47,074 nucleotides of DNA. It comes from Eubacterium sp. AF22-8LB (lineage in GTDB: Bacteria > Bacillota_I > Bacilli_A > Erysipelotrichales > Erysipelotrichaceae). The notes under the pieces were generated by a model, which saw only the letters and a program-made list of their open reading frames with translations, searched no databases and was not told the DNA's origin. This document shows, one piece after another, positions 23,852-31,655 of this stretch (positions are counted from its first letter, which is position 1; each line of letters opens with the position of its first letter). Where the stretch lies: positions 1 to 47,074 of the forward strand of contig NZ_QRVI01000018.1 in the NCBI RefSeq assembly GCF_003458715.1, in the 5' to 3' direction. Both the position numbers and the translations under genes were made by a program.

Positions 23852-25059
23852 TTGTGGGTGGAGGTCCATCGGGTTTAATGGCGGCATATGCTGCTAGCTT
23901 GCAGGGACATCAAGTGGAATTGTTTGAGAAGAATAAACAATTAGGCAAAAAGTTACAGCTTACAGGACATGGACGTTGTAACGTCACAAATAATTGCTCG
24001 AAGGATGAATTTTTTAAGCATGTTGTGCATAATGAAAAGTTCTTATACAGTCCATTTTCGCAATTCTCCAATTTGGATATGATCAAATTTTTAAAATCCA
24101 ATGGATTACCAACCGTTGAAGAGGATCATGGACGTATGTTTCCAGGATCAAATTCAAGTCAAGACGTTGTTTTATTATTTGTGGAATTGTTACGAAAAAA
24201 CAATGTCATTCTTCATATGGATGAAGCGTGTACAGATTTAGTGGTTGAAGATGATAAAATTGTCGGTATTGAAACCAATAAAGGAACTTATACATGTGAT
24301 GTGGTGATTATCGCAACGGGTGGCAAGTCCTTTGTTTCAACTGGAAGTAGTGGCGATGGATATACATGGGCTAGTGCACTTGATATCAAAGTCAGTGACT
24401 TATATCCTGGCTTAGTTTCTTTGCGCACAAAAGAAAAGTTTGATTTAGCAGGACTTTCATTACAGAATATTGGTATTCAGGTAAAGAAAGATAAAAAGGT
24501 TTTATATAAAGAATTAGGCGACATCTTATTTACACATGAAGGCTTAAGTGGACCAGGTGTTTTGGCTATGTCAAGTTATGTCATCAATAAAAATCCGGAA
24601 AGAATCCTATTGGATTTGATTCCAGATAAAACGATTGATGAAGTAGATATGTTGTTGTTAGAACGAATGAATCATTCTTCCAATAGACAACTGCATCATA
24701 TATTAGAGACGATGATTCCTAAGCGTTTAGTGCAGTATGTGATGGATCGTTTAAGTATGGATGTTTATTTAAAAGCGAACGAAACAACAAAGGCACAAAG
24801 AAGAAGTATTAGTGAATTATTGAAGTGTCTAGATTTTGAGATTTCAAGCTTTGCGGGTTTTGAGCAAGCGATGATTACTGTAGGTGGAATTAAAACGAAT
24901 CAAATTCAACCTCAAACGATGGAGTCAAAGAAAATCAAGGGTTTGAAGTTTGTGGGTGAAGTCTTAGACTTGGATGCTCAAACAGGGGGATATAACTTGC
25001 AGATTGCCTGGACAACAGGTTATGTTGCGGGTACTACAATAAAAGAAGGGACTGATTAA
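23836..25059 (+). CDS. BaiN/HI0933-family FAD-dependent oxidoreductase
   Basis: A 407-aa flavoprotein. The dinucleotide-binding fold VGGGPSGLMAAYAA is followed by the family signature GKKLQLTGHGRCNVTNN and a C-terminal FAD-contact segment (LDLDAQTGGYNLQIAWTTGYVAG). The family includes BaiN, implicated in bile-acid 7-dehydroxylation in Clostridium scindens, and YhiN-type proteins of unknown reaction. No other bai genes are here, so a bile role is not implied. It overlaps the HAD gene by 16 bp and the convergent msrA by 4 bp. Confidence 0.88.
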   Translation: MSKVLIVGGGPSGLMAAYAASLQGHQVELFEKNKQLGKKLQLTGHGRCNVTNNCSKDEFFKHVVHNEKFLYSPFSQFSNLDMIKFLKSNGLPTVEEDHGRMFPGSNSSQDVVLLFVELLRKNNVILHMDEACTDLVVEDDKIVGIETNKGTYTCDVVIIATGGKSFVSTGSSGDGYTWASALDIKVSDLYPGLVSLRTKEKFDLAGLSLQNIGIQVKKDKKVLYKELGDILFTHEGLSGPGVLAMSSYVINKNPERILLDLIPDKTIDEVDMLLLERMNHSSNRQLHHILETMIPKRLVQYVMDRLSMDVYLKANETTKAQRRSISELLKCLDFEISSFAGFEQAMITVGGIKTNQIQPQTMESKKIKGLKFVGEVLDLDAQTGGYNLQIAWTTGYVAGTTIKEGTD

Positions 25060-25550
25060 AGTCCCTTCTTAAATTTTGATGCAGGTATATGGCAATAAGC
25101 CCCTGGGTTTTTATCTAAATATTTTTGATGATATTCTTCTGCATTAAAAAAGTTTTTTAATGGTTCTAATTCAACGGCTAAAGCTGAATCGTATTGTTTT
25201 TGGATTTCATCGTATTTGATTTGAATCATTTCTAAATCTTTTTCATCAACATAATAAATGCCTGTACGATATGAAATACCAACGTCTTCACCTTGTTGAT
25301 TGACAGATATAGGATCAATAATGTCAAAGTATAAGTCTAGAATTCTAGGTAATGAAATCACTGTATCATCATATTCAATTTCTAAAGTTTCTGCATGACC
25401 AGTCAAACCTTTTTTGACATCTTTATATACTGGGTTTTCTGTGTTACCATTCGCATAGCCAACGGTTGTCTTTAGAATACCATCAAACTGATCGAAATAG
25501 TGCTGCACACCCCAAAAGCAGCCTCCTGCTAGATATATTGTTTTAATCAT
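25056..25550 (-). CDS. msrA: Peptide methionine-S-sulfoxide reductase
   Basis: A 164-aa enzyme with catalytic Cys11 in GGCFWG, the substrate pocket GYANG and GHAE, and a resolving Cys near the C-terminus (GAYCHIPASK). It reduces Met-S-oxide in oxidised proteins using thioredoxin. No MsrB domain is fused. Its start overlaps the stop of the NYN-like gene by 4 bp, so the two are co-transcribed. Confidence 0.95.
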   Translation of the reverse strand: MIKTIYLAGGCFWGVQHYFDQFDGILKTTVGYANGNTENPVYKDVKKGLTGHAETLEIEYDDTVISLPRILDLYFDIIDPISVNQQGEDVGISYRTGIYYVDEKDLEMIQIKYDEIQKQYDSALAVELEPLKNFFNAEEYHQKYLDKNPGAYCHIPASKFKKGL

Positions 25551-26299
25551 TTTAATTTATAATATTTTCCTTTCGCATCCTTTTTAAAGCGACCCACTTT
25601 TTTTGCGTAATCACTCTCTATCCATTTCGAAAGCTTACACTTCTTTTGTTTGTTCGCTAAGATGGGCATTAAATACTTACTTAAATCATCAATAGATGCA
25701 TAGCGGGTATTGATTTTTGGATATTTCTTTAATGCTTCTATTACCTCTTCATCACTTGCTTCATTTGGCTTTGTGGTATTTGTTTGTTTCTTTTGTTTTT
25801 GCGCCTGTTTAGGCTGAGACTTAGGCGTTTCTTCCTTTAAAGGCAACAAGAACGGGTCTCTTGTTTGTAAGATTTCGATATCGATATCTTTTCCTTGAAA
25901 CAATAAGGCTTGTTTAATTCCATGAAACCCTTGGTCGTTTGTGACAAGAAGAATCTTTTTGGGAACTACATTCGCAACAATTTGTCCAAGTAAGGTTGCA
26001 CAATAGATGTCCGCAAAATTCTTTTGACTTTGGTGTGTGTTGAAACAATAAGAATTCGGAAAATCCTTGGCAATCGCAAAGATTTGTTGCCAGCACTTTT
26101 GCCCTATTTTTTCAAAATTACCAAAGAAAAAGAAGACACTAGGACTTGTAGCGTTGAGTGTTTTGATATCAAATTGTTGAACATTTTCACAATCAATACA
26201 ATAAAGCGTATAGTCTTCAAAATTGTCGATTTGGATTCTTTGAGGAGAAAAACTCATGCATTGAGAAAAGGCTCCAATAGAAAAAATAAGTTGTGACAT
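25547..26299 (-). CDS. NYN/PIN-like domain protein with C-terminal OST-HTH-like module
   Basis: A 250-aa protein. Residues about 25-150 show PIN/NYN features: YCIDCENV (first acidic cluster), ADIYCATLLGQIV and KILLVTNDQGF (TND, last acidic cluster). A low-complexity K/Q/T linker (about 155-185) leads to a 65-residue tail (DEEVIEALKKYPKINTRYASIDDLSKYL, ending in GKYYKL) that resembles a small winged-helix/OST-HTH module. NYN proteins are often metal-dependent RNases. The ATG at 26299 gives AAAGGA ten-base spacing; the earlier ATG at 26308 is too close. It is divergent from rodZ and co-transcribed with msrA. Confidence 0.6.
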   Translation of the reverse strand: MSQLIFSIGAFSQCMSFSPQRIQIDNFEDYTLYCIDCENVQQFDIKTLNATSPSVFFFFGNFEKIGQKCWQQIFAIAKDFPNSYCFNTHQSQKNFADIYCATLLGQIVANVVPKKILLVTNDQGFHGIKQALLFQGKDIDIEILQTRDPFLLPLKEETPKSQPKQAQKQKKQTNTTKPNEASDEEVIEALKKYPKINTRYASIDDLSKYLMPILANKQKKCKLSKWIESDYAKKVGRFKKDAKGKYYKLK

Positions 26300-26355
26300 T
26301 TCATTCATCCTTTCGTAAATAATTATAGCACATCGTGGTATTCTTGCCTTGAATT

Positions 26356-26364
26356 TGTTATAAT
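26356..26364 (+). promoter_or_regulatory. Extended -10 promoter of the rodZ-pgsA-pncC-recA operon
   Basis: TGT-TATAAT lies 23 bases before the rodZ GTG start, with no clear -35. The strong SD AAAGGGGGAG follows. Confidence 0.55.
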
Positions 26365-26386
26365 AATCTTCAAAGGGGGAGTTTTA

Positions 26387-27472
26387 GTGGCATATTATCA
26401 CATCTTAAAAGAACGTCGAACAAATCTAAAACTTTCCATTCAGGATGTTTCAAATCAGACGCGTTTAGCGCCTCAATATATACAAGCAATCGAAGAAAAT
26501 AACCTAGATGTTTTCTCCGATGACCTTTCTTTTGTACGTTACTTTGTACATGCTTATTCCGATGCAATCGGTGTAAATTGGCAAGCCATTAGCGATGAAG
26601 TAGATATGGATGTAAATGAATTTGCTCATCAAAGAGATATGGCTTTAACTATGGCTCAAAGGCGCATGGTAGAACAAATGGCAAGTGTTCAAAAGAGTAA
26701 AAAGACAACCAAAAAAAGAAAGAAAAAGTCGTCTTCAGCGTGGTTTCAAAAACATGTTAGTCGTACGAGTTCTTCTTTAAGTACAAATCAAACAAAGGTA
26801 ATCAAAGTGCTTGTCCTGATTGGAATTGTAGGATTATGTGCATTATCAGCTATTAATGTAGGACTTCGTTCTATTTCAAATCAGAAGCTCGCAAATCAAG
26901 AGGAGCTTCGTCAGCAGGAATTATCTAAAAAAGAAAAAGAAACCAACAAATTGGCAAATCAACGTCAAAAAGAAAAGGAAGCCCAGGCTTTGGTAGTTAA
27001 GAAGATTACAGGAGAAACCAATGCCTATCAGCTTTCTAATATACAGGATGATGTCAAAACACTAGATTTGACAATCACATTACCATCGAAATCAAAAATT
27101 ACTGTGAAAAAAGATGGAGAAGCAGTCAATGATACTTCAAAAACGTATACGGGTACGTTTACGCAAAATCTAGAATTATCTGAAAACTGTACTTTTGAAA
27201 TTAGTATCGAAACATATTCAGATAATGATATCACGGTAGATGGAAAAGAAATTGATTTTGACAAAACAAATTGGCAGGAAGAAAGTCCAGCTGTTATTAC
27301 TTTACAGGTGGGTAAAGGAAATCAGAATGTGAATGTAAATACTGATTCACAAGATGAAAGTAATTATGATTATGGTTACGGAACAGATAGTTACTATAAT
27401 GATAATCTTTATACACAGGAGGATGGAATATATGGCCAAAATGAATATACCGAACAGACTAACAATTATTAG
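26387..27472 (+). CDS. rodZ: RodZ-like HTH membrane protein
   Basis: A 361-aa protein started by GTG. A Cro/XRE-type HTH occupies residues 5-75 (LKERRTNLKLSIQDVSNQTRLAPQYIQAIEENN). A Lys/Ser-rich cytoplasmic linker, one membrane helix (about 143-163), a coiled coil rich in K/E/Q, an external beta domain (about 205-310) and a Tyr/Asn/Asp-rich tail follow. RodZ links MreB to the elongation machinery. Its position before pgsA, cinA and recA matches the ymfM place in Bacillus. The tail overlaps the pgsA start by 41 bp, so it seems free to vary. Confidence 0.85.
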   Translation: MAYYHILKERRTNLKLSIQDVSNQTRLAPQYIQAIEENNLDVFSDDLSFVRYFVHAYSDAIGVNWQAISDEVDMDVNEFAHQRDMALTMAQRRMVEQMASVQKSKKTTKKRKKKSSSAWFQKHVSRTSSSLSTNQTKVIKVLVLIGIVGLCALSAINVGLRSISNQKLANQEELRQQELSKKEKETNKLANQRQKEKEAQALVVKKITGETNAYQLSNIQDDVKTLDLTITLPSKSKITVKKDGEAVNDTSKTYTGTFTQNLELSENCTFEISIETYSDNDITVDGKEIDFDKTNWQEESPAVITLQVGKGNQNVNVNTDSQDESNYDYGYGTDSYYNDNLYTQEDGIYGQNEYTEQTNNY

Positions 27473-28019
27473 AATCTTATTAGTGCCTGTTGTTGTAGCT
27501 GTTTATCTTTGTATGGATCCTAGCGTATGCATTATTGATGAAACAAGTGGATTGGCATTGCGCGATGTAATCGCATTTGTGATTTTTGCGATAGCTAGTA
27601 TTACCGACTTCTTTGATGGAATGTTGGCAAGAAAGAACAATTGGATTACTTCCTTTGGAAAATTTGCGGATCCAATCGCCGATAAAATGTTAGTAAATAC
27701 AGTGTTGATCTTGATGGTTTATTTTCATCAAGCCAATGTTATTGCAGTACTATTGATGATTGCAAGAGACTTAATTGTCGATGGCTTACGAATGAGTGCT
27801 GCAAATTCAGGAGAAGTGGTGAGCGCAGGAATCTTTGGAAAATTAAAAACGGTTCTTCAAATGTTTGCGCTTGTATTCTTATTACTAAAGGATTGGCCAT
27901 TTGTCTATATGGGAATTCCTATGGATCAAATCCTATTATGGGCAGCTACAGTGGCATCTTTATATAGTGGACTTATTTATTTCAATCAATTAAAGAAATA
28001 CGTTTTGGAGACGATGTAA
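27432..28019 (+). CDS. pgsA: CDP-diacylglycerol-glycerol-3-phosphate 3-phosphatidyltransferase
   Basis: A 195-aa membrane enzyme. The CDP-alcohol phosphatidyltransferase motif is complete: D-x2-DG-x2-AR-x8-G-x3-D-x3-D (ITDFFDGMLAR...FGKFADPIADK). It makes phosphatidylglycerol phosphate. The ATG at 27432, with AGGAGG nearby, lies inside the end of rodZ. The upstream extension of the frame is low-complexity and unlikely. It is followed one base later by pncC. Confidence 0.93.
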   Translation: MAKMNIPNRLTIIRILLVPVVVAVYLCMDPSVCIIDETSGLALRDVIAFVIFAIASITDFFDGMLARKNNWITSFGKFADPIADKMLVNTVLILMVYFHQANVIAVLLMIARDLIVDGLRMSAANSGEVVSAGIFGKLKTVLQMFALVFLLLKDWPFVYMGIPMDQILLWAATVASLYSGLIYFNQLKKYVLETM

Positions 28020-28020
28020 T

Positions 28021-28515
28021 ATGAATCGTGCAAAACAACTTGTTTTATTATGTACAAAACATCATTTGACCCTATCAAGCTGTGAAAGCTTAACAGCCGG
28101 TCTATTCACAAGCACGATTGCTTCCGTTCCAGGAGCTAGTGCCGTTTTAAAAGGCGGTTTAGTTACTTATTTTACACCAATGAAAAATGTATTGGCTCAT
28201 GTGGATGTGGACTTAATTCAAAAATATGGTGTAATCAGTGAAGAATGTGCCTATGCCATGGCAAAGAACACAAGAGAAATTATGGATGTGGATTATTGTG
28301 TTTCATTTACAGGAAATGCCGGGCCTAGCGCATGGGAAGAAAAGCCAGCAGGAAGAGTCTATTGTGCAATTGCCTCTAAAAAAGCGGTACGTGTTTATGG
28401 ATTTCAATGTACGGGTTTATCTAGAAATGATGTGCGAGAACATGTTGTTTTAGAAATGGTGGATGTGTTGATTAACACAATTCAAAAGGAGAATGTATGC
28501 CAAAAGAAAAAGTAG
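28021..28515 (+). CDS. pncC: Stand-alone CinA C-terminal domain, nicotinamide-nucleotide amidase
   Basis: A 164-aa protein containing only the PncC domain of CinA: SSCESLTAGL, the conserved GGLVTY, then FTGNAGPSA. CinA in Bacillus is about 415 aa with an added COG1058 half, which is missing here. PncC deamidates NMN to nicotinate mononucleotide plus ammonia. With pncA and pncB 1-3 kb downstream, this window holds three NAD-recycling steps. It overlaps recA by 19 bp. Confidence 0.88.
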   Translation: MNRAKQLVLLCTKHHLTLSSCESLTAGLFTSTIASVPGASAVLKGGLVTYFTPMKNVLAHVDVDLIQKYGVISEECAYAMAKNTREIMDVDYCVSFTGNAGPSAWEEKPAGRVYCAIASKKAVRVYGFQCTGLSRNDVREHVVLEMVDVLINTIQKENVCQKKK

Positions 28516-29513
28516 AAACAAATAAAGATAAGCTTTTAAGTGATGTTTTAAATGAAATTGAAAGAGAATATGGTAAAGGCTCAGTCATGAAGTTAGGTGA
28601 TCGAGCAGCCGTTGATATTGAACCGATTCCTTCAGGAAGTTTACTCTTGGATGATGCCTTAGGTATTGGTGGATATCCAAAGGGAAGAATTATTGAAATC
28701 TTTGGTCCTGAATCGAGTGGTAAAACAACACTTGCACTTCATGCGGTGGCTGAAGTACAAAAGAAGGGTGGTCGTGCTGCATTTATTGATGCAGAAAATG
28801 CGATTGATCCGGTTTACGCAAAAAATTTAGGTGTAAATATTGATGAATTGATTTTATCTCAGCCAGATTCAGGAGAACAAGGATTAGACATCATGTTGAT
28901 GCTAGTTGAAAGTGGTGCTGTTGACTTAGTTGTAGTTGATAGTGTGGCAGCCTTAGTTCCACAGGCTGAATTAGATGGTGAAATGGGTGATAATCAGGTT
29001 GGATTGCAGGCACGTATGATGTCAAAGGCGATGCGTAAGCTTGCGGGTGCAATGAATCAAAATGATTGTACAGCTATTTTCATCAACCAATTACGTGAAA
29101 AAGTAGGGGTTATTTATGGAAATCCAGAAACAACTCCAGGTGGTCGTGCTTTAAAATTCTATTCATCGGTTCGTGTTGATATTCGTAAGGCGGATGCGAT
29201 TAAGAATGGTACGGATATTGTTGGGAATAAAGTAAAAGTAAAAATTGTTAAGAATAAGGTGGCTCCTCCATTCAAGACGGCTGTGCTTGAAATTATGTAT
29301 GGAGAAGGTATCTCTTATATTAGTGAACTCTTAGATTTATGTGTAGATGCCAACATTGTGAAAAAAGCCGGTGCTTGGTTTAGTTATGAAGGGGAAAAAA
29401 TTGGCCAGGGTAAAGAAGCGGCCAAGGCTTATATCAAGGCAAATCCTGAATTTAAATCAATGCTAGAAGAAAAATTAAAGGAATTTAGAACAAAGGAAGA
29501 GGTAGAAGAGTAA
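28497..29513 (+). CDS. recA: Recombinase RecA
   Basis: A 338-aa protein, full length and with normal core: Walker A GPESSGKTT (70-78), VVVDSVAAL, NQVGLQARMMSKAMRKL (loop L1 region) and FINQLREK..ETTPGGRALKFY (loop L2). The widely conserved FIDAEHALDP reads FIDAENAIDP here (N101). It forms filaments on single-stranded DNA, promotes strand exchange and triggers SOS. AAGGAG precedes the ATG, which lies within the end of pncC. No rny follows; a terminator ends the operon. Confidence 0.97.
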   Translation: MPKEKVETNKDKLLSDVLNEIEREYGKGSVMKLGDRAAVDIEPIPSGSLLLDDALGIGGYPKGRIIEIFGPESSGKTTLALHAVAEVQKKGGRAAFIDAENAIDPVYAKNLGVNIDELILSQPDSGEQGLDIMLMLVESGAVDLVVVDSVAALVPQAELDGEMGDNQVGLQARMMSKAMRKLAGAMNQNDCTAIFINQLREKVGVIYGNPETTPGGRALKFYSSVRVDIRKADAIKNGTDIVGNKVKVKIVKNKVAPPFKTAVLEIMYGEGISYISELLDLCVDANIVKKAGAWFSYEGEKIGQGKEAAKAYIKANPEFKSMLEEKLKEFRTKEEVEE

Positions 29514-29540
29514 GAGTTCTGAGTACAGAACTCTTATTTT
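29512..29540 (+). terminator. Terminator after recA
   Basis: Perfect 10-bp arms AAGAGTTCTG/CAGAACTCTT (29512-29535) with loop AGTA, then ATTTT. Confidence 0.88.
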
Positions 29541-29556
29541 CCATTTAGAGGTATAT

Positions 29557-30168
29557 ATGGCACGTTTAGAAAAAAACAATTATAATCCAATTCAAAAAGA
29601 AGAATTAAATGCTCCTGTTGTGTTTGTGGTGGATATGATCAAAGGCTTTGTGGATATGGGAGCCCTACATGATGAGGCAATTGGGAATGTAGAAGAAAAT
29701 ATTCAATCCCTATTAAATTGTTTAGATTGCAATAATGTTTTTGTATGTGATTCACACCCTCCAAAGACGCGTGAATTCAATTCGTTTCCAGTACATTGTG
29801 TAATTGGTAGTGAAGAAAGTGAAGTTGTCGATTCTTTAAAGCCATTTATTAAGCATGTAATTAAGAAAAACAGTACGAATACATTTATGGCGCCTGAATT
29901 TGAAGAGTTCTTAAACTCGGATTTAGGGTATTATCGTGATATAATCGTAACGGGTTGTTGTACAGATTTATGTATTCTCCATTTCGTGTTGAGCTTAAAC
30001 ACTTGGTTTAACGAACACAATATGAATGAATATCGCATTTTTGTTGTAGAAAACTGTACTGAAACCTATCACATACCAGAAGTACATGATGCACCATTCT
30101 GGAATGATATAGCCTTTAAAATGATGGAGGCCAATGGCATTCGTGTCGTTTCTGAAGTAAGGGAGTAA
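29557..30168 (+). CDS. pncA: Nicotinamidase, isochorismatase-fold cysteine hydrolase
   Basis: A 203-aa enzyme with the triad D26 (VVDMIKGF), K104 (KKNSTNTF) and C135 (GCCTDLC). DSHPP..F.SFPVHC carries metal-binding Asp and His. It converts nicotinamide to nicotinate. GAGG precedes the ATG, and pncB starts nine bases after its stop, so the product feeds directly to PncB. A different amidase specificity is possible, but the context makes nicotinamide most likely. Confidence 0.9.
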   Translation: MARLEKNNYNPIQKEELNAPVVFVVDMIKGFVDMGALHDEAIGNVEENIQSLLNCLDCNNVFVCDSHPPKTREFNSFPVHCVIGSEESEVVDSLKPFIKHVIKKNSTNTFMAPEFEEFLNSDLGYYRDIIVTGCCTDLCILHFVLSLNTWFNEHNMNEYRIFVVENCTETYHIPEVHDAPFWNDIAFKMMEANGIRVVSEVRE

Positions 30169-30177
30169 GATTATAAA

Positions 30178-31623
30178 ATGAAAGACAAGAGAAATTTAAG
30201 TTTAGTCATGGACTTTTATGAATTAACAATGAGTCAATGCTACTTCAATAATGATAAAGATAAAGAAGTTGTATTTGATTTGTTCTATCGTAAAAATCCA
30301 GATGATGGCGGATATTGTGTATTTGCAGGCTTGGAACAAGTTGTAGATTATGTTTCTAACTTGCACTTTGAAAAAGAAGATATCGACTATTTGCGTTCTT
30401 TAAATCAATTTAGTGAGGGGTTCTTAGAGTATTTATCTACTGTGCGTTTTACTGGAGATATTTATGCGATTCCAGAAGGAACACCTGTATTTCCGCATGA
30501 ACCATTGGTTCGTGTAAAAGCGCCGATTATTGAAGCACAATTAGTTGAAACAGCCTTATTATTGGCTATCAATCATCAGACTTTGATAGCGACAAAATCA
30601 CGTCGTATTGTACAAGCTAGTGAAGGAAGAGCAGTCATGGAATTTGGTGCACGTCGTGCCCATAACTTTGATGCGGCTATTTTAGGAGCTCGAGCTGCTT
30701 ATATTGCAGGCTGCGCAGGAAGCGCTACAACATATTCTGGTAAAGAATTTGGTGTACCCGTATTAGGAACAATGGCACATTCCTTTATTCAAAGTTTTGA
30801 TACAGAATATGATGCATTTATGTATTATGCGAAGACCTATCCAAACGCATGTACTTTATTAATTGATACATATTCAACTTTAAAATCAGGTATTGTGAAT
30901 GCAATCAAGATCGCAAAGGATTATCTAGAACCAAATGGATATCGCTTACAGGGAGTTCGTATCGATAGTGGAGATATGGCATATCTTTCTAAAAAAGTTC
31001 GTAAGATGTTAGATGAAGCGGGTATGGAAGATTGTAAAATTGTTGTATCCAATTCATTAGATGAATATGTCATTGAATCTTTAATTCATCAGCAAGGTGC
31101 TAAAATTGATTCGTTTGGTGTTGGTGAAAACTTGATTTGTTCAAAGAACTCACCAGTCTTTGGTGGTGTATATAAGATGGTTGCCCTTGAAAAAGATGGT
31201 AAAATGATTCCTAAAATCAAAATTAGTGACAATGTTGAAAAGGTAACCAATCCAGGTATGAAGAATTTGAATCGTATCATGGATAAAGAAACAGGTATGG
31301 CAATTGCTGATTTGTTGACATTAGAAGATGAAGTCATTGATACTACACAAGATTTAACAATCTATCATCCGATGTCACGTTGGAAATACAAAGTCATTCC
31401 AGCTAATACATATACAGTACGCGATATGTTGGTACCAATTTTTAAGGATGGTAAGTTGGTCTATGATTTACCTAGTCTTGAAGAAATTCGTGCTTATAGT
31501 GAAAAGGAACTTGCTACAATTTGGGATGAAATCAAACGTTTTGTATATCCACAAGAATATTATGTAGACTTAAGTGAAAAGCTATTGAATCTTAAGTTAG
31601 AAATGTTGAAAAAATATAAATAA
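30178..31623 (+). CDS. pncB: Nicotinate phosphoribosyltransferase
   Basis: A 481-aa enzyme of normal length. It contains MDFYELTMSQ, EFGARRAHNFDAAILGARAAYIAGCAGSATT, GTMAHSFIQSF and the phosphate-binding GVRIDSGDMAYLSKKVR. It joins nicotinate to PRPP to give nicotinate mononucleotide, the entry to NAD via NaAD. NaAD is also the start of the LarA pincer cofactor. GGGAG precedes the ATG. Confidence 0.96.
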   Translation: MKDKRNLSLVMDFYELTMSQCYFNNDKDKEVVFDLFYRKNPDDGGYCVFAGLEQVVDYVSNLHFEKEDIDYLRSLNQFSEGFLEYLSTVRFTGDIYAIPEGTPVFPHEPLVRVKAPIIEAQLVETALLLAINHQTLIATKSRRIVQASEGRAVMEFGARRAHNFDAAILGARAAYIAGCAGSATTYSGKEFGVPVLGTMAHSFIQSFDTEYDAFMYYAKTYPNACTLLIDTYSTLKSGIVNAIKIAKDYLEPNGYRLQGVRIDSGDMAYLSKKVRKMLDEAGMEDCKIVVSNSLDEYVIESLIHQQGAKIDSFGVGENLICSKNSPVFGGVYKMVALEKDGKMIPKIKISDNVEKVTNPGMKNLNRIMDKETGMAIADLLTLEDEVIDTTQDLTIYHPMSRWKYKVIPANTYTVRDMLVPIFKDGKLVYDLPSLEEIRAYSEKELATIWDEIKRFVYPQEYYVDLSEKLLNLKLEMLKKYK

Positions 31624-31655
31624 AAAAAGGGAACCATTTGGTTTCCTTTTTAAAT
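31623..31655. terminator. Bidirectional terminator between pncB and the S10 peptidase
   Basis: AAAAAGGGAACC and GGTTTCCTTTTT (one G-T pair) around ATTT, between convergent genes. Confidence 0.8.

Noticed and set aside
23836..25059. Bile-acid 7-dehydroxylation locus because of the BaiN-like flavoprotein
   Set aside because: No other bai genes are present, and the HI0933 family is widespread outside bile metabolism.
28200..28500. SOS (LexA) box in front of recA
   Set aside because: No GAAC-N4-GTTC-type site was found near recA, which lies inside the rodZ operon.
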